NCBI GenBank assembly: GCA_023053575.1
Contig: JAKZAP010000013.1
Span: forward strand, 5,838,001 to 5,902,000
Direction of reading: 5' to 3'
DNA: 64,000 nucleotides
Source: Branchinecta lynchi
Lineage: Eukaryota > Arthropoda > Branchiopoda > Anostraca > Branchinectidae
Made by a program: the position numbers and the translations under genes. The notes under the pieces are model-generated. The model had not been told where the DNA came from. It saw nothing but the letters and a program-made list of their open reading frames with translations, and did no database searches. This document shows, piece after piece, positions 53,601-55,289 of the stretch (the stretch's first letter is position 1; each line of letters starts with the position of its first letter).

Positions 53601-54351
53601 ATTCAGACGCGGAGAATTTGAATTCGGCTAACAAAGCGAAGCTCAGGACTTGTTCAGTTCCAGATCGTAATGTCATTTCAGAAGAAAGCCTGGTGTTGTG
53701 TGTGACCCCAAGAAAATAATTTTCTGCAATCGTTTCCTCTTTTAGTTGCTAAATATTTTAAGCATACAGGTGCAACCAGAAAGAGATACCCAAAACCCCA
53801 AAAAAGGTTCTTCAATTTTTATTTATTTATTTATTTTTATAACCCGCTGAAAAGACAGATGAGCGGAGTACAAACAATGAAAAAGAACACAAAATCACTA
53901 AAAAACACTAAAATTCACTCTAGAAGAATGGACAAGCCGTGATGTGCAGGGAAGCTGAGATGGGACGTTGTAGAGAATGAAACTCGATTCTAAGAATAGC
54001 GGAACAACGAAGTAACACATTCCCATCGGGTCTTCAAGCCTACTTAAGTGAATAATTCATGGGTAAATTGAGTCGTACCTCAGCCCTACTGTTAAAACTT
54101 TAACAACTGCACGAACTAGCTAGTTTTCTTTTTTTCCTCTTAAGACACTTCCTCCGCTTAATCACACGGGCGTAGGTGGCCCCTCCGCATCCCTGCCCTC
54201 TCTTAGGATAAACAAAAATCGATCCTTACCGTCCATCCTCCCTCTGTAAAGCCTCCCAAAGTCAAAAGGGATAGGCCTCCCTTCTGAATCCTCCAGCACT
54301 GCATCCTTGGCGAAGACCGAGGGATCCCGTCGTAAGCGAATTTTGAAAAGC
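8500..54351 (-). CDS. kuz: ADAM10/Kuzbanian-type metalloprotease, partial gene (six internal exons joined)
   Basis: Membrane-anchored zinc metalloprotease that sheds ectodomains, including Notch, by family knowledge. Six exons join without a frame break: 54351-54230, 44095-43575, 24225-24126, 19834-19694, 15653-15529, 8628-8500 (1138 nt, about 379 residues). All five introns between them begin with GT and end with AG, and the phases agree (1, 0, 1, 1, 0). Order of content: end of prodomain N-lobe, prodomain C-lobe with a furin site, then the metalloprotease domain up to the first two zinc histidines. The match to ADAM10 rather than ADAM17 rests on [36 protein letters not shown] and [13 protein letters not shown]. 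Missing from the window are the signal peptide and start (beyond 64000) and the third zinc His, disintegrin/Cys-rich region, membrane segment and tail (before position 1). Introns are 10.1, 19.3, 4.3, 4.0 and 6.9 kb and packed with transposons. Confidence 0.95.
8704..9237. mobile_element. Foldback element with nested inverted repeat
   Basis: It starts with CAGCTCAAGCTGATTGCGAA and ends with AAGAAGGGCAGAAATATCGC and GCACCATCAAATA, the marks of the GGCCCTTCTTGGCAAGG foldback family. Inside, arms of about 60 bp at 8749-8810 and 9045-9105 are inverted copies: CTACACTGTCGGAAGTTTC against GAAACTTCTGACAGTGTAG, with ACAGATAACACAAGG against CCTTGTGTTATCTGT. Confidence 0.65.
9330..9700. mobile_element. 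piggyBac-type MITE, best-preserved copy, 371 bp
   Basis: TTAA at 9326-9329 and 9701-9704 is exactly the duplication made by piggyBac transposases. The element starts AGGACCTGTC and ends GAGGGGTCCT, so AGGACC is the short terminal inverted repeat. It has no coding capacity. About 200 bp of unique sequence follow. Confidence 0.8.
9915..10233. mobile_element. hAT-type MITE, 319 bp, 8-bp duplication GTTCAGTG
   Basis: Terminal inverted repeat CAGGGTTGCCACAT at the left, and its complement ATGTGGCAACCCTG at the right. GTTCAGTG flanks both sides (9907-9914, 10234-10241). An 8-bp duplication with CAGGG ends is standard for hAT transposons. Non-autonomous. Confidence 0.85.
10486..10790. mobile_element. 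MITE, 305 bp, GAGCGTG ends, copy 1
   Basis: Ends GAGCGTGCTCCACC and GGGTGAAACACGCTC are inverted. CAT flanks both sides. The interior has many GTAGTAACT/AGTTACTA words and CAGCCTTGACGCCAAGAAGCC. A second copy of exactly 305 bp, in the opposite orientation, lies at 63525-63829. The 3-bp duplication would fit CACTA- or Harbinger-type transposition. Confidence 0.8.
10791..11099. other. No supported feature
   Basis: Unique-looking intronic sequence leading into a LINE fragment. Confidence 0.4.
11100..11345 (+). pseudogene. LINE reverse-transcriptase C-terminal fragment, plus strand
   Basis: The plus-strand frame reads [20 protein letters not shown] and then [16 protein letters not shown]. This is the conserved tail of many LINE polyproteins, in which FFSNR-V-x-x-WN-x-LP is followed by FK-x-x-LD. 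Only the last 60 or so residues remain, with no upstream RT motifs. Confidence 0.6.
11360..11616 (-). pseudogene. LINE reverse-transcriptase C-terminal fragment, minus strand
   Basis: Minus-strand frame: [20 protein letters not shown] and then [29 protein letters not shown]. This is the same LINE tail motif as the plus-strand fragment next to it (RGH...K..F..R.V...NSL...V.A.S...FK), in opposite orientation. The two fragments converge within about 20 bp. Confidence 0.6.
11617..12960. other. No supported feature
   Basis: Intron of the ADAM10 gene. An AT-rich run lies at 12300-12400. No exon, inverted repeat or known tail is seen. Confidence 0.4.
12965..13035. repeat. Fragment of foldback family
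   Basis: It contains ACCCTTGCCAGGAAGGGCCG followed by AAATATCGCCGGAACGAATC, the arm sequence of the foldback family, without its partner arm. Confidence 0.55.
13235..13600 (-). pseudogene. Decayed LINE reverse-transcriptase C-terminus
   Basis: Reading the minus strand, [10 protein letters not shown] is followed in other frames by [52 protein letters not shown] and [12 protein letters not shown]. These are, in order, the classic landmarks of CR1/L2-like LINE ends: KVQRRATR, then RR-RGDMI, then F-x-NRVVDLWN, then FK-x-LD. At least two frameshifts and several stops are present. It adjoins a BamPal copy. Confidence 0.65.
13685..13946. mobile_element. Palindromic MITE, TA duplication, 262 bp
   Basis: Ends CCCGATGAAAAATGTA and ATTTTTCATTGGG are inverted. 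TA (13683-13684 and 13947-13948) flanks it. The empty site GCCAGGCTAATCATC is seen at 16331 in a sister copy. The interior has repeated TACTACTA/TAGTAGTA words. A TA duplication suggests Tc1/mariner-type mobilisation. Confidence 0.8.
14595..14990. mobile_element. TTAA-flanked MITE, 396 bp (piggyBac type)
   Basis: Inverted ends AGGACACCTGAA / TTCAGGTGTCCT are flanked by TTAA (14591-14594, 14991-14994). The uninterrupted BamPal monomer reads ACTTTTAACAAACTTTCCGG, which is the expected empty site. It carries overlapping open frames up to 122 codons on the minus strand, which I read as chance. No transposase motif is seen. Confidence 0.85.
15529..15653 (-). CDS. kuz: ADAM10/kuz exon: metalloprotease domain, third segment
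   Basis: 125 bp (two bases plus 41 codons), phase 1 in and phase 0 out. Acceptor CTTTTTTCAG precedes 15653, and donor GGG|GTATGT follows 15529. It encodes [20 protein letters not shown] and then [21 protein letters not shown]. This matches human D-D-Y-C-L-A-Y-V-F-T-D-R-D-F-D-D-G and L-G-L-A-W-V-G...G-G-I-C-E-K, including both cysteines. The usual Gly-Ala-Pro-Ser-Gly loop is replaced by GDLKNA. A 108-bp near-perfect palindrome lies about 70 bp upstream of the acceptor, within the intron. Confidence 0.95.
15726..15833. repeat. 108-bp near-perfect palindrome
   Basis: CAGTACTTGGTACTC...GATTAATCTTATCTCTACTG pairs with CAGTAGAGACAAGATTAATC...GTAGCAAATACTG, with a loop of about 10 bases. It starts about 70 bp upstream of the acceptor of the 15653-15529 exon and could form a strong hairpin in the pre-mRNA. 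It is probably a palindromic MITE. Confidence 0.85.
15840..16258. other. No supported feature
   Basis: Intronic sequence between the palindrome and a BamPal copy. Nothing recognised. Confidence 0.4.
16260..17964 (+). repeat. BamPal repeat copy, most regular monomer array
   Basis: Left cap hairpin: ACAAGACC at 16260 pairs with GGTCTTGT near 16324, around an inner GGGATCCC. Monomers with AACTTTCCGGTTTTTGCCGG repeat at exactly 137-bp spacing (the GAAAC phrase at 16826, 16963 and 17100). The tail carries CCAAGTTTCATCAAAATATT, GACGGACGGACGGAC and the right cap TTTTGGGATCCCAAAA. An LTR-like insert at 17311-17818 splits the tail. Confidence 0.85.
17311..17818. mobile_element. Probable solo LTR or similar insert, 508 bp, CTTA duplication
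   Basis: Sequence TATAACG...CGGTATA sits between two CTTA copies (17307-17310, 17819-17822). The sister copy at 15191 reads GACCTTACCCTTGACG without interruption. Inside are GTCTAAGTCGTA units (15-bp period, about 17545-17610), GAGTGAATAAAACTAT as a polyadenylation signal, and a single block without ORF. Four-bp duplications and this layout fit an LTR-retrotransposon solo LTR. The ends are TATA rather than TG/CA, so the class is uncertain. Confidence 0.6.
18253..18418. mobile_element. hAT-type MITE, 166 bp, duplication CCAATAAC
   Basis: Ends CAGGCCCGTATCCAGGAA and CCTGGATACGGCCTTG are inverted, and CCAATAAC flanks both sides (18245-18252, 18419-18426). The interior holds poly-G runs and GAAACATACAAAAATA on the reverse strand. 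It shares a family with 33804-33973, 38791-38910 and the partial copy at 49627. Confidence 0.88.
18427..18890. other. No supported feature
   Basis: Intronic. The 60-codon minus frame at 18665-18483 has no support. Confidence 0.4.
18895..19012 (+). repeat. LINE 3' tail
   Basis: CTGCACTTATGCCCTAGCCA, then GTCCGTAATAAATCATTCAATCATTC: a polyadenylation signal with a short TCAT/ATTC tail. A diverged match (CTGCACTTACGCCCTTGGGC...TCATTCATTC) lies at about 40296. Nothing is recognised from 19013 to 19693 except a C run near 19490. Confidence 0.5.
19694..19834 (-). CDS. kuz: ADAM10/kuz exon: metalloprotease domain, second segment
   Basis: 141 bp, phase 1 on both sides. Acceptor TTTCAG precedes 19834, and donor CAG|GTTAGT follows 19694. 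It encodes [20 protein letters not shown] and then a segment ending [11 protein letters not shown]. This matches the human ADAM10 stretch F-S-G-I-R-N-I-S-F-M-V-K-R-I-R-I and S-V-E-K-F-L-E-L-N-S. It is one of the clearest ADAM10-specific stretches in the window. A 582-bp terminal-inverted-repeat element (19977-20558) sits only about 140 bp upstream of its acceptor. Confidence 0.95.
19977..20558. mobile_element. TIR element with subterminal 20-bp repeats, 582 bp
   Basis: Terminal inverted repeat GCGAGGGGTCGACGACTC and its complement, flanked by ACTACT (19971-19976, 20559-20564). The duplication may be read as 8 bp, GCACTACT. Near both ends stand tandem copies of GGAATAATCCGGAATGGTCA: four at 20030-20100 and five at 20419-20515. 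Subterminal arrays are usually transposase-binding sites. The middle has no transposase frame. Confidence 0.75.
20700..21100. mobile_element. Foldback element split by a minus-strand LINE tail
   Basis: The left arm, with GCCAAGAAGGGCCGAAATAT and GCTGACTTACACGTTTTGCA, pairs with the right arm, with ACAGTGCAAGACGGAGACGT and CGGCCCTTCTTGTCAAAGG. Between them, 20793 to about 20990, lies a minus-strand LINE 3' end: AATAAA followed by (TTGA)n, seen on the plus strand as TCAATCAATCAATCAATC. Confidence 0.6.
21100..23230. other. No supported gene; one LINE-like tail phrase
   Basis: About 2.1 kb of intron. CAATGGCCTCATGGC with a T run near 21515 resembles a LINE tail. CTGTGACGTCACAC at about 22372 is a CRE-like palindrome with no gene context. 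C+T-rich sequence lies at 22165-22230. Confidence 0.4.
23234..23335. repeat. Foldback-family fragment
   Basis: CAGCCCAAGCTGACTGCGAA, then GGCTCAGGCGGCGAAATATA and GCTGACGTATCCGTTTTCCA, follow the family order in a shortened copy. Confidence 0.55.
23655..24117. repeat. Intronic repeat paired with 27592-28035, copy 1
   Basis: From AGGACCCCTCTTGCTTATCC to AAGAGCTGTGCTTTAA it tracks the second copy through CTGTTTCGTTTTGT, CTCTTTCACA, AGAGTCGAC and GGAAAGTAATGATATTTTCG. It ends only about 9 bp from the splice donor of the 24225-24126 exon, so one boundary of the repeat lies almost on the exon. Confidence 0.65.
24126..24225 (-). CDS. kuz: ADAM10/kuz exon: start of metalloprotease domain
   Basis: 100 bp, 33 codons plus one base. 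Acceptor CAG is at 24228-24226 before GCAGATCAT, and donor G|GTAAG lies below 24126. It encodes [18 protein letters not shown] and then [15 protein letters not shown]. The human counterpart reads T-D-H-L-F-F-K-Y-Y-G-T-R-E-A, then H-V-K-A-I-D-T-I-Y-Q. The phase 0 start matches the phase 0 end of the previous exon, and the phase 1 end matches the next. It lies 19.3 kb downstream, in gene direction, of the prodomain exon. The long intron holds two gap-hairpin clusters, several BamPal copies and a reverse-transcriptase pseudogene. Confidence 0.94.
24226..24660. other. No supported feature
   Basis: Intronic sequence upstream of the 24225-24126 exon. The 62-codon plus frame at 24448 has no support. 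Confidence 0.4.
24665..26442 (+). repeat. Gap-hairpin repeat cluster 2
   Basis: It opens with the hairpin GAGCTGGAAGCTC and ends TATGGCACTTGGCCGG / AAGGCAAGTGCCATA, a strong terminal hairpin. Inside are about three long units with CCAAGTTTCATCCCGATCGC, GATTTCCGGTTCTCCCCTCC, ATCAAGTTTCATTAAGATCC, TTCGAAAGTTATGCATG and GTCGGGTCCCTGATACGCC. GACCGACCGACCGACGG precedes the end. C and G runs make it prone to assembly error. Confidence 0.75.
26443..27070. other. Nothing but a short minus-strand LINE tail
   Basis: At 26808-26880 the minus strand carries CCCTTGGGCTTATGAAATAC followed by (ATCT)n, a LINE-like tail. The remainder is unrecognised. Confidence 0.4.
27071..27160. repeat. 30-bp tandem repeat, three copies
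   Basis: TGGGATGATTCCATCAAATA plus TATTTTATAC repeats at 27071, 27101 and 27131. The last copy ends in the palindrome CCATCAAATATATTTGATGG. Confidence 0.9.
27166..27590. other. No supported feature
   Basis: Intronic. The minus-strand frames at 27385-27125 and 27592-27386 have no family match that I recognise. Confidence 0.4.
27592..28035. repeat. Intronic repeat paired with 23655-24117, copy 2
   Basis: It begins TTAAAGGACCCCTCTTTCTT and ends GTGCTTTAAAG. Order and spacing of shared words match copy 1 over about 440 bp with many substitutions. TTAA occurs at both ends, which could be a piggyBac-type duplication, but I see no clear terminal inverted repeat. Confidence 0.6.
28075..28600. repeat. 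Interspersed repeat 'E2', copy 1
   Basis: TTTTAACTGAAACGGCAGCT, ACATCTGATATTTGAATACACTG and CAGACGCAGAGAATTTGAAT, with AACGAAGTAACGCATTTCTA near the end. The first part is the reverse complement of 63240-63320. The later parts match 53520-54060 in the same orientation. Confidence 0.55.
28601..29034. other. No supported feature
   Basis: Intronic sequence. A 67-codon plus frame at 28866 has no support. Confidence 0.4.
29035..29930 (-). repeat. BamPal repeat copy, reverse orientation, degenerate
   Basis: It starts at CGGATCCCCAAACGTTAGTG with GACGGTATACCTATGACTTG (the right cap read in reverse). Monomers with CGGACAAGCAATTCGTTCTG, GGGCAAGTACTTGGTCCGG and TTAGAGACTGGATACAG follow. The far cap is not preserved. 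Confidence 0.6.
29931..30865. repeat. Intronic sequence with an E2 fragment
   Basis: About 30235-30560 shares AACTGAAAAGGTCTGGGATA, CTAGTTACCCATCACTTATTC and ACTTAAATTGGCTTGAAGAC with 62925-62985. The rest shows nothing I recognise. Confidence 0.45.
30866..31300 (+). repeat. BamPal repeat fragment
   Basis: CAGATATCCGGCTTTGGTCG, GAACTACTTGTCGGGCAAGA, then GGCAATAGAGCCCATCTACG and AACCAAGTTTGAACAAAGCA. The right cap is lost. Confidence 0.6.
31301..31879. other. No supported feature
   Basis: Intronic. The 115-codon minus frame 31763-31416 has no recognisable family or splice context. Confidence 0.4.
31880..32870 (+). mobile_element. LINE 3' end with internal 140-bp repeats and (ACTT)n tail
   Basis: GGGCAATCTGGGCCCAATTG-type units recur at about 32021, 32168 and 32304 (period about 140), each with CAAGTTYNAACTTGATAC further on. 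From 32515 the sequence matches 2318-2630, including ACTGCTTCCTGACCGAAGATTG, which is itself duplicated at 32668 and 32703. It ends in AAATAAATTACTTACTTACTTAC. Confidence 0.6.
33060..34255 (+). repeat. BamPal repeat copy with nested hAT MITE
   Basis: Left cap CAAGACCAAAGTTTTTGAGG-GGATCC with closing GGTCTTGT. At least four monomers with TTTCCGGTTTTGGCCGGATT follow, then CCAAGTTTCATCAAAATATC, and a damaged right end (TTAGGACCCCCCCCCC). The MITE at 33804-33973 interrupts a monomer. Confidence 0.8.
33804..33973. mobile_element. hAT-type MITE, 170 bp, duplication CTTGTACC
   Basis: Starts CAAGGCCGTCTCCAGG and ends CCTGGATACGGGACTG. CTTGTACC flanks at 33796-33803 and 33974-33981, inside the BamPal phrase for which other copies read CTTCTTACCCCTAAATC. 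Same family as 18253, 38791 and 49627. Confidence 0.9.
34256..34744. other. No supported gene; short duplication
   Basis: GAGCTATTTGAATGAGTCA and a near copy stand side by side at about 34290-34328. A G run lies near 34660. Confidence 0.45.
34745..35560 (-). pseudogene. LINE reverse transcriptase remnant with 3' tail
   Basis: On the minus strand: [11 protein letters not shown] (the RT catalytic YADD box with the second Asp now Glu), [48 protein letters not shown], and after a break [20 protein letters not shown] and [17 protein letters not shown]. This order is that of LINE RT palm, thumb and C-terminal region. Stops at 35450 and 35088 and a frame change disable it. The minus strand ends AATAAAATTATTGATTGATT then GTGAGTGAGTGA, a polyadenylation signal with a tetranucleotide tail. 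Confidence 0.8.
35561..36002. other. No supported feature
   Basis: This may hold the eroded upstream part of the LINE at 34745-35560, but I cannot read RT motifs in it. Confidence 0.35.
36025..37360 (+). repeat. Gap-hairpin repeat cluster 3 (end cap lost)
   Basis: Units with CCCACCAAGTTTCGTCCCGA, GATTTCCGGTTCCCCCCTCC, GTTTCATTAAGACCCGATCA, GGATCGGGGAAACAACTATT and CTGATACGCCTACCAAGTTT. It ends with ACCAACCGACTGGCCGACGG instead of the usual hairpin. Immediately to its left, 36003-36036 carries CAGAGCAAACTAACACTAGA, a terminus like that of the Mutator-type element at 1085. Confidence 0.7.
37361..37614. other. No supported feature
   Basis: Short intronic stretch. Confidence 0.4.
37615..37956. 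mobile_element. Harbinger-type MITE, 342 bp, TAA duplication
   Basis: Ends CCCTAGGTTCACACAGAG and CTCAGTGTGAACCTAGGG are inverted. TAA flanks at 37612-37614 and 37957-37959. The subterminal region repeats ATCGC/GCGAT and CGTCG words. A TWA duplication with TTCACAC in the terminus is typical of PIF/Harbinger MITEs. Confidence 0.82.
37960..38611. other. No supported feature
   Basis: Intronic. Opposing open frames at 38044-38301 are mirror shadows with no known family. AAGGACCCCTCTTGCTTTTG at 38479 matches the start of the 23655 repeat. Confidence 0.4.
38612..39805. repeat. Two BamPal copies in opposite orientation (head region shared)
   Basis: The left half (38612 to about 39130) reads in reverse, from GGGATCCCAAAATGATATTG to CGGACAACTAGTTCGCCAGG. 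The right half (about 39270-39805) reads forward and ends ACGTTTTTGGATCCCCAAAA. Both outer ends are right caps, so the pair forms a large imperfect inverted repeat. Confidence 0.7.
38791..38910. mobile_element. hAT-type MITE, 120 bp, duplication TTCAGGGG
   Basis: CAAGGCCGTATCCAGG at the left and CCTGGATACAGGCCTG at the right are inverted. TTCAGGGG flanks both sides (38783-38790, 38911-38918). Shortest member of the family, nested in a BamPal copy. Confidence 0.9.
39806..40714. other. No supported gene; possible LINE tail
   Basis: About 40296-40350 (CTGCACTTACGCCCTTGGGC, ATTCGTCATTCATTCACT) resembles the LINE tail at 18950-19012. Nothing else seen. Confidence 0.4.
40715..41055. repeat. Direct repeat of about 75 bp, 260 bp apart
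   Basis: TTTCCGCTAGTTTGGCTTCT and then AAAGATGTAAAGTCCCAATTC at about 40725, and CCTTCCGCTAGTTTGGCTTC with AAAGATATAAAGTTCCAATTC at about 40988. Confidence 0.65.
41160..42110. repeat. Rearranged block of direct and inverted duplications
   Basis: CCCAGTTGCCCAAGAACGGG plus a G run and TTCCAGACC occurs at 41178 and 41603. CTCACTAATCTTTGCACTTG occurs at 41511 and 41869. GGCTTTGTGGCC...TTACAATGCTAATTCAACC (41378-41443) is mirrored by GGTTGCATTAGCATTGTAAA...GGCCACAAAGCC (41746-41813). Words of the TTAA MITE family (AACTTCCGTAACTG, TTTTCCATGCGCATTATACC, AAAGCAGTGGCTAAATTG) show it derives from that family. Confidence 0.65.
42166..42675. mobile_element. Foldback element with about 205-bp arms
   Basis: The arms at about 42208-42415 and 42465-42670 are inverted copies with few differences, around a spacer of about 50 bp: AATCAACGAAGAAACCAATG mirrors GGTTGCTTCGTTGATTTTTG, and GGAGGACAATCGCCTCCC mirrors GGGAGGCGGTTGTCCTCC. 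AGTAGTAACCCA lies just outside each end. Mirror-image frames in both arms (for example [16 protein letters not shown]) are shadows of the symmetry. Confidence 0.88.
42680..43574. repeat. Intronic sequence with a possible minus-strand tRNA-derived SINE
   Basis: On the minus strand near 43290-43257, CGGTCCCGAGTTCAAGTCCT looks like a tRNA T arm with B box, followed by GGCAGAGGTATCGGTCTCTG, a phrase common in SINE bodies. No matching A box is clear. The rest is unrecognised. Confidence 0.3.
43575..44095 (-). CDS. kuz: ADAM10/kuz exon: prodomain C-lobe with furin-type cleavage site
   Basis: This is the largest visible exon, 521 bp (two bases plus 173 codons). Acceptor TTTTTAG precedes 44095, and donor CAA|GTAAGT follows 43575 (phase 0). 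It begins [19 protein letters not shown], matching the ADAM10 prodomain strand that ends in F-E-G, followed by IYYFEP for human [18 protein letters not shown] aligns with human G-C-A-D-H-S-V-F-E-R, so the single prodomain Cys proposed as a cysteine switch is kept. A Ser/Gly/Asn-rich linker follows, with an extra CESSSC pair. RNKR and then [20 protein letters not shown] follow. RRRR is the likely proprotein-convertase site, equivalent to human RKKR, and TCMLYLQ starts the mature protease. The linker makes this region some tens of residues longer than in human ADAM10. Confidence 0.94.
44096..44645. other. No supported feature
   Basis: Intronic sequence upstream, in gene direction, of the furin-site exon. 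Confidence 0.4.
44660..44985 (+). pseudogene. LINE C-terminal fragment and 3' tail
   Basis: The plus frame ends [20 protein letters not shown] and then LYNDRL, the RR-S-F-V-P-x-x-V-x-L-x-N signature found at the very end of many LINE ORF2 proteins. About 60 bp after its stop, AAAATAAAATTTTATTCTAT runs into an ATTCT tail. Confidence 0.55.
45030..45530. mobile_element. Foldback element, about 75-bp arms
   Basis: AAATAGAAAAACGAGATTTT...TTGATCAGCTAGTT (45037-45080) is mirrored by AACTAGCTGATCAAGAAAAA...AAATCTCGTTTTTCTATTTT (45477-45521). The phrase AAGGTTTGAAGCCAAGTTGA just before the left arm links it to the element at 59403-59720. Confidence 0.75.
45531..46232. other. No supported feature
   Basis: Intronic. 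Small frames on both strands lack support. Confidence 0.4.
46233..46510. mobile_element. MITE with TATCWGAGCCTCG ends, 278 bp
   Basis: TATCAGAGCCTCGTTTTTCT at the left, and the complement of TATCTGAGCCTCGTTTTTGT at the right. The interior is rich in CAGCGCTGCAGC/GCGCTGCCG words, with a perfect internal hairpin CACGGACTTG...CAAGTCCGTG near 46370-46403. No flanking duplication is evident. Confidence 0.7.
46511..47124. other. Intronic; isolated cap hairpin
   Basis: GTATGGCACT at 46630 pairs with AGTGCCATAC ending 46665. It resembles the end cap of the gap-hairpin family but has no repeat body attached. Nothing else seen. Confidence 0.45.
47125..49150 (-). repeat. BamPal copy (reverse orientation) split by a LINE
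   Basis: It opens GGGATCCCAAAACGTAAGTG and continues to TCAAGTTCGTAGATGGGCCC at about 47290. The body resumes at 48954 with TTTAGGGGTGGGGGAGGGTT and CGCCGGACAAGCAGTTCGCG. The interval is a LINE insertion. Uninterrupted sister copies (51020-51080, 57050-57110) show the missing continuity. Confidence 0.75.
47309..48953 (+). pseudogene. 5'-truncated LINE with (CTAT)n tail, about 1.65 kb
   Basis: Frame one: [20 protein letters not shown] and then [14 protein letters not shown], the LINE region Y-x-SEIWG...LE-x-IQ-x-x-F-K-x-x-LG after the RT core. A second frame follows ([16 protein letters not shown] and onwards to about 47930) with a stop. Farther on, [20 protein letters not shown] is a CCHC-like zinc knuckle (C-x2-C...H...), followed by [19 protein letters not shown] to the stop near 48812. 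The 3' UTR ends in AATAAAT-like words and CTATCTATCTATCTA. Frame breaks and 5' truncation make it dead. Confidence 0.75.
49151..49626. other. Intronic; partial BamPal phrase at the end
   Basis: Mostly unrecognised. GGCCAAGTTCGTAGATGGGT at 49600-49619 is a BamPal word directly before a hAT MITE. Confidence 0.4.
49627..49750. mobile_element. hAT-type MITE, right end missing
   Basis: CAAGGCCGCATCCAGG, G and C runs, GAAACAGACAAAAATTATCA and GGCTTTTCCCTCTGATC match the family at 33804 and 38791. The CCTGGATACGG end is absent. Confidence 0.7.
49808..50095. mobile_element. Foldback element, about 130-bp arms
   Basis: ACAATGTTTACAACGGATAC...TCGGCCCTTTTTGGCAAGGG...TTCAACTTCGGGGAAGGA is mirrored by TCCTTCCCCGAAGTTGAACC...CCCTTGCCAAGAAGGGCAGA...GGATACGTCAGC-type words to AAACATTGTTTGAATAAATG. 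The centre itself is an ACAGG/CCTGT inverted stretch. Longest-armed member of the GGCCCTTCTTGGCAAGG family here. Confidence 0.88.
50150..50222 (+). repeat. LINE 3' tail
   Basis: TTTTTGGTGAATAAAAAGAT and then (CTAT)n at 50209-50222. Only the tail remains. Confidence 0.5.
50225..52190 (-). repeat. Two BamPal copies in tandem, reverse orientation
   Basis: The first ends TTTTGGATCCCATCGAAACC at about 50776-50800. The second runs from GGGATCCCAGAACGTAAGAG (50882) to TTTTGGGATCCCATCGAAAC (52157-52180). Monomers carry CGGAATCCGNCCAAAACCGG and GATTAGAGGTTCGATACAGG. A 370-bp insert with a TTTA tail lies at about 51480-51848. Confidence 0.75.
51480..51848 (+). mobile_element. Short retroposon-like insert with (TTTA)n end
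   Basis: A monomer is interrupted after AAACCGGAACATTTCC and resumes at AAGTTAAAGTTCTATTATAG. The insert starts with AATACACTCC twice and ends in ATTTATTTATTTATTTATTA. No coding signal. Confidence 0.5.
52191..52904. other. No supported feature
   Basis: The 112-codon plus frame at 52288-52626 has no family resemblance. A G run lies near 52605. Confidence 0.4.
52905..53100. mobile_element. Foldback element, short
   Basis: The arm CTGAATTTACTGAAGCGATATTTCGGCCC (52959-52984) is mirrored by GGGCCGAAATATCG with TTTCAATAAATTCAGCTGA at 53032-53060. It has the standard CAGCCGAAGCTGACTGCGAA border. Confidence 0.75.
53160..53440 (+). repeat. AT-rich, LINE-3'-UTR-like sequence
   Basis: T-rich strand ending CTACCGCACTTTGTCCTATG and GTGGGTCATAAATCGTTGG, similar in phrase to the tails at 18950 and 40296. 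Weak. Confidence 0.3.
53480..54120. repeat. Interspersed repeat 'E2', copy with nested minus-strand LINE tail
   Basis: GATCTGAATACACTGAATTA and GACGCGGAGAATTTGAATTC at the left, and AACGAAGTAACACATTCCCA and AAGTGAATAATTCATGGGTA at the right, parallel 28130-28560. In between, 53815 to about 53960, TTTATTTATTTATTTA followed by ACCCGCTGAAAAGACAGATG is a minus-strand LINE tail. Confidence 0.55.
54230..54351 (-). CDS. kuz: ADAM10/kuz exon (prodomain N-lobe part), first visible exon
   Basis: Acceptor CTGCTCTAG precedes 54351, and donor G|GTAAGG follows 54230. The exon starts with one base completing a codon (phase 2 intron upstream) and ends with one base (phase 1). It encodes [17 protein letters not shown] and then a stretch ending GRLYRGRMD. 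This corresponds to the human ADAM10 prodomain segment F-N-L-R-M-K-R-D-T-S-L-F and the following linker. The split codon G|AT with the next exon gives a third Asp, so the join reads RMD-D-DVHAEV. No upstream exon carrying the expected HYE...RAKR region was found between 54352 and 64000. Confidence 0.88.
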
Positions 54352-54626
54352 CTAGAGCAGTAGAAAAATGTTAGTCAAAAGAGCTAAGGAAATGAATTTC
54401 TGGGATATTAACAAAATCGTTGCGCTGGGGAGTGAGAAGGATGAAAAGCGGAGGGTTTTAATGAAGGATTCCGGTCGAGTGGATGAATGGGTGCTATAAA
54501 ACGAACTAACGAGCCGTGGGGACTTTAATAGAAAAAAGAAGATGGGAACGCATCGCAGACGGAGTCTTTGTTGGCTGGCTAGGATTCTGTATGGGGGGAT
54601 GTCAGCTGAACAGAACAGAATAAACT
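54352..54626. other. Intron upstream of first visible exon, nothing recognised
   Basis: No further ADAM10 exon seen here. Confidence 0.4.
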
Positions 54627-54629
54627 TTA

Positions 54630-55063
54630 AACCGCTTTCACATTGAAGCGTTGTTGCGATGCGTTGCGTATGCGTTCATCGTGCGTAGCGCACGGGTTGC
54701 GTATCGTATCATTCACACCTATGAGAAGATTTCATGCTGGACGGGTATTTACGTTTTCCTTCCTCGGTTTCTTCTGCTGAATTTTCGTTCCTTCATCACT
54801 AGTAAGTTTATCTTCATCATTAGCAGGTTTTCTCCAGTTTTTCTTTAAAAACTTCTGTTTTTCTTTTAAAACTTCTGTTTTTCACTGAAAAATCGGATGC
54901 AGACGCATCGACGCAACGCAAGAACAGAACTTGGTTCTATTCTTGCGCTGCGTCCATTTGTCTGCGTAAGTTCTGCGTTGCGTCCCCGCAGGTGACCGCA
55001 ACTGCGACGCAGAGGTTGCGTAGGTCAGTGTGAAAGGCTCAACGCGTCAATGTGAAAGCAGCT
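54630..55063. mobile_element. Harbinger-type MITE, 434 bp, TTA duplication
   Basis: AACCGCTTTCACATTGA at the left and TCAATGTGAAAGCAGCT at the right are inverted. TTA flanks at 54627-54629 and 55064-55066. Subterminal TTGCG/CGCAA and GCGTCG words repeat in both orientations. It lies about 280 bp upstream of the first visible exon. Confidence 0.85.
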
Positions 55064-55289
55064 TTATTAAAAACTCGGTATTTCGTGGTAAACCAAACAT
55101 ACCAAGCCGGGTCAATGATTAATAAATTAGCTAAAATAAGGAGCGAGAGCCCTAGTTTATTTCGAGGGAAAATAAACAATAATAATAGTATAAATAATAG
55201 GCATACACATTCTGTTCAGAGTATAAAGGAACAAGAAAACATTAAACCGTATTTATTTAAGTTCTTTTAGCTTGAGAAGGTGGTTGAAA

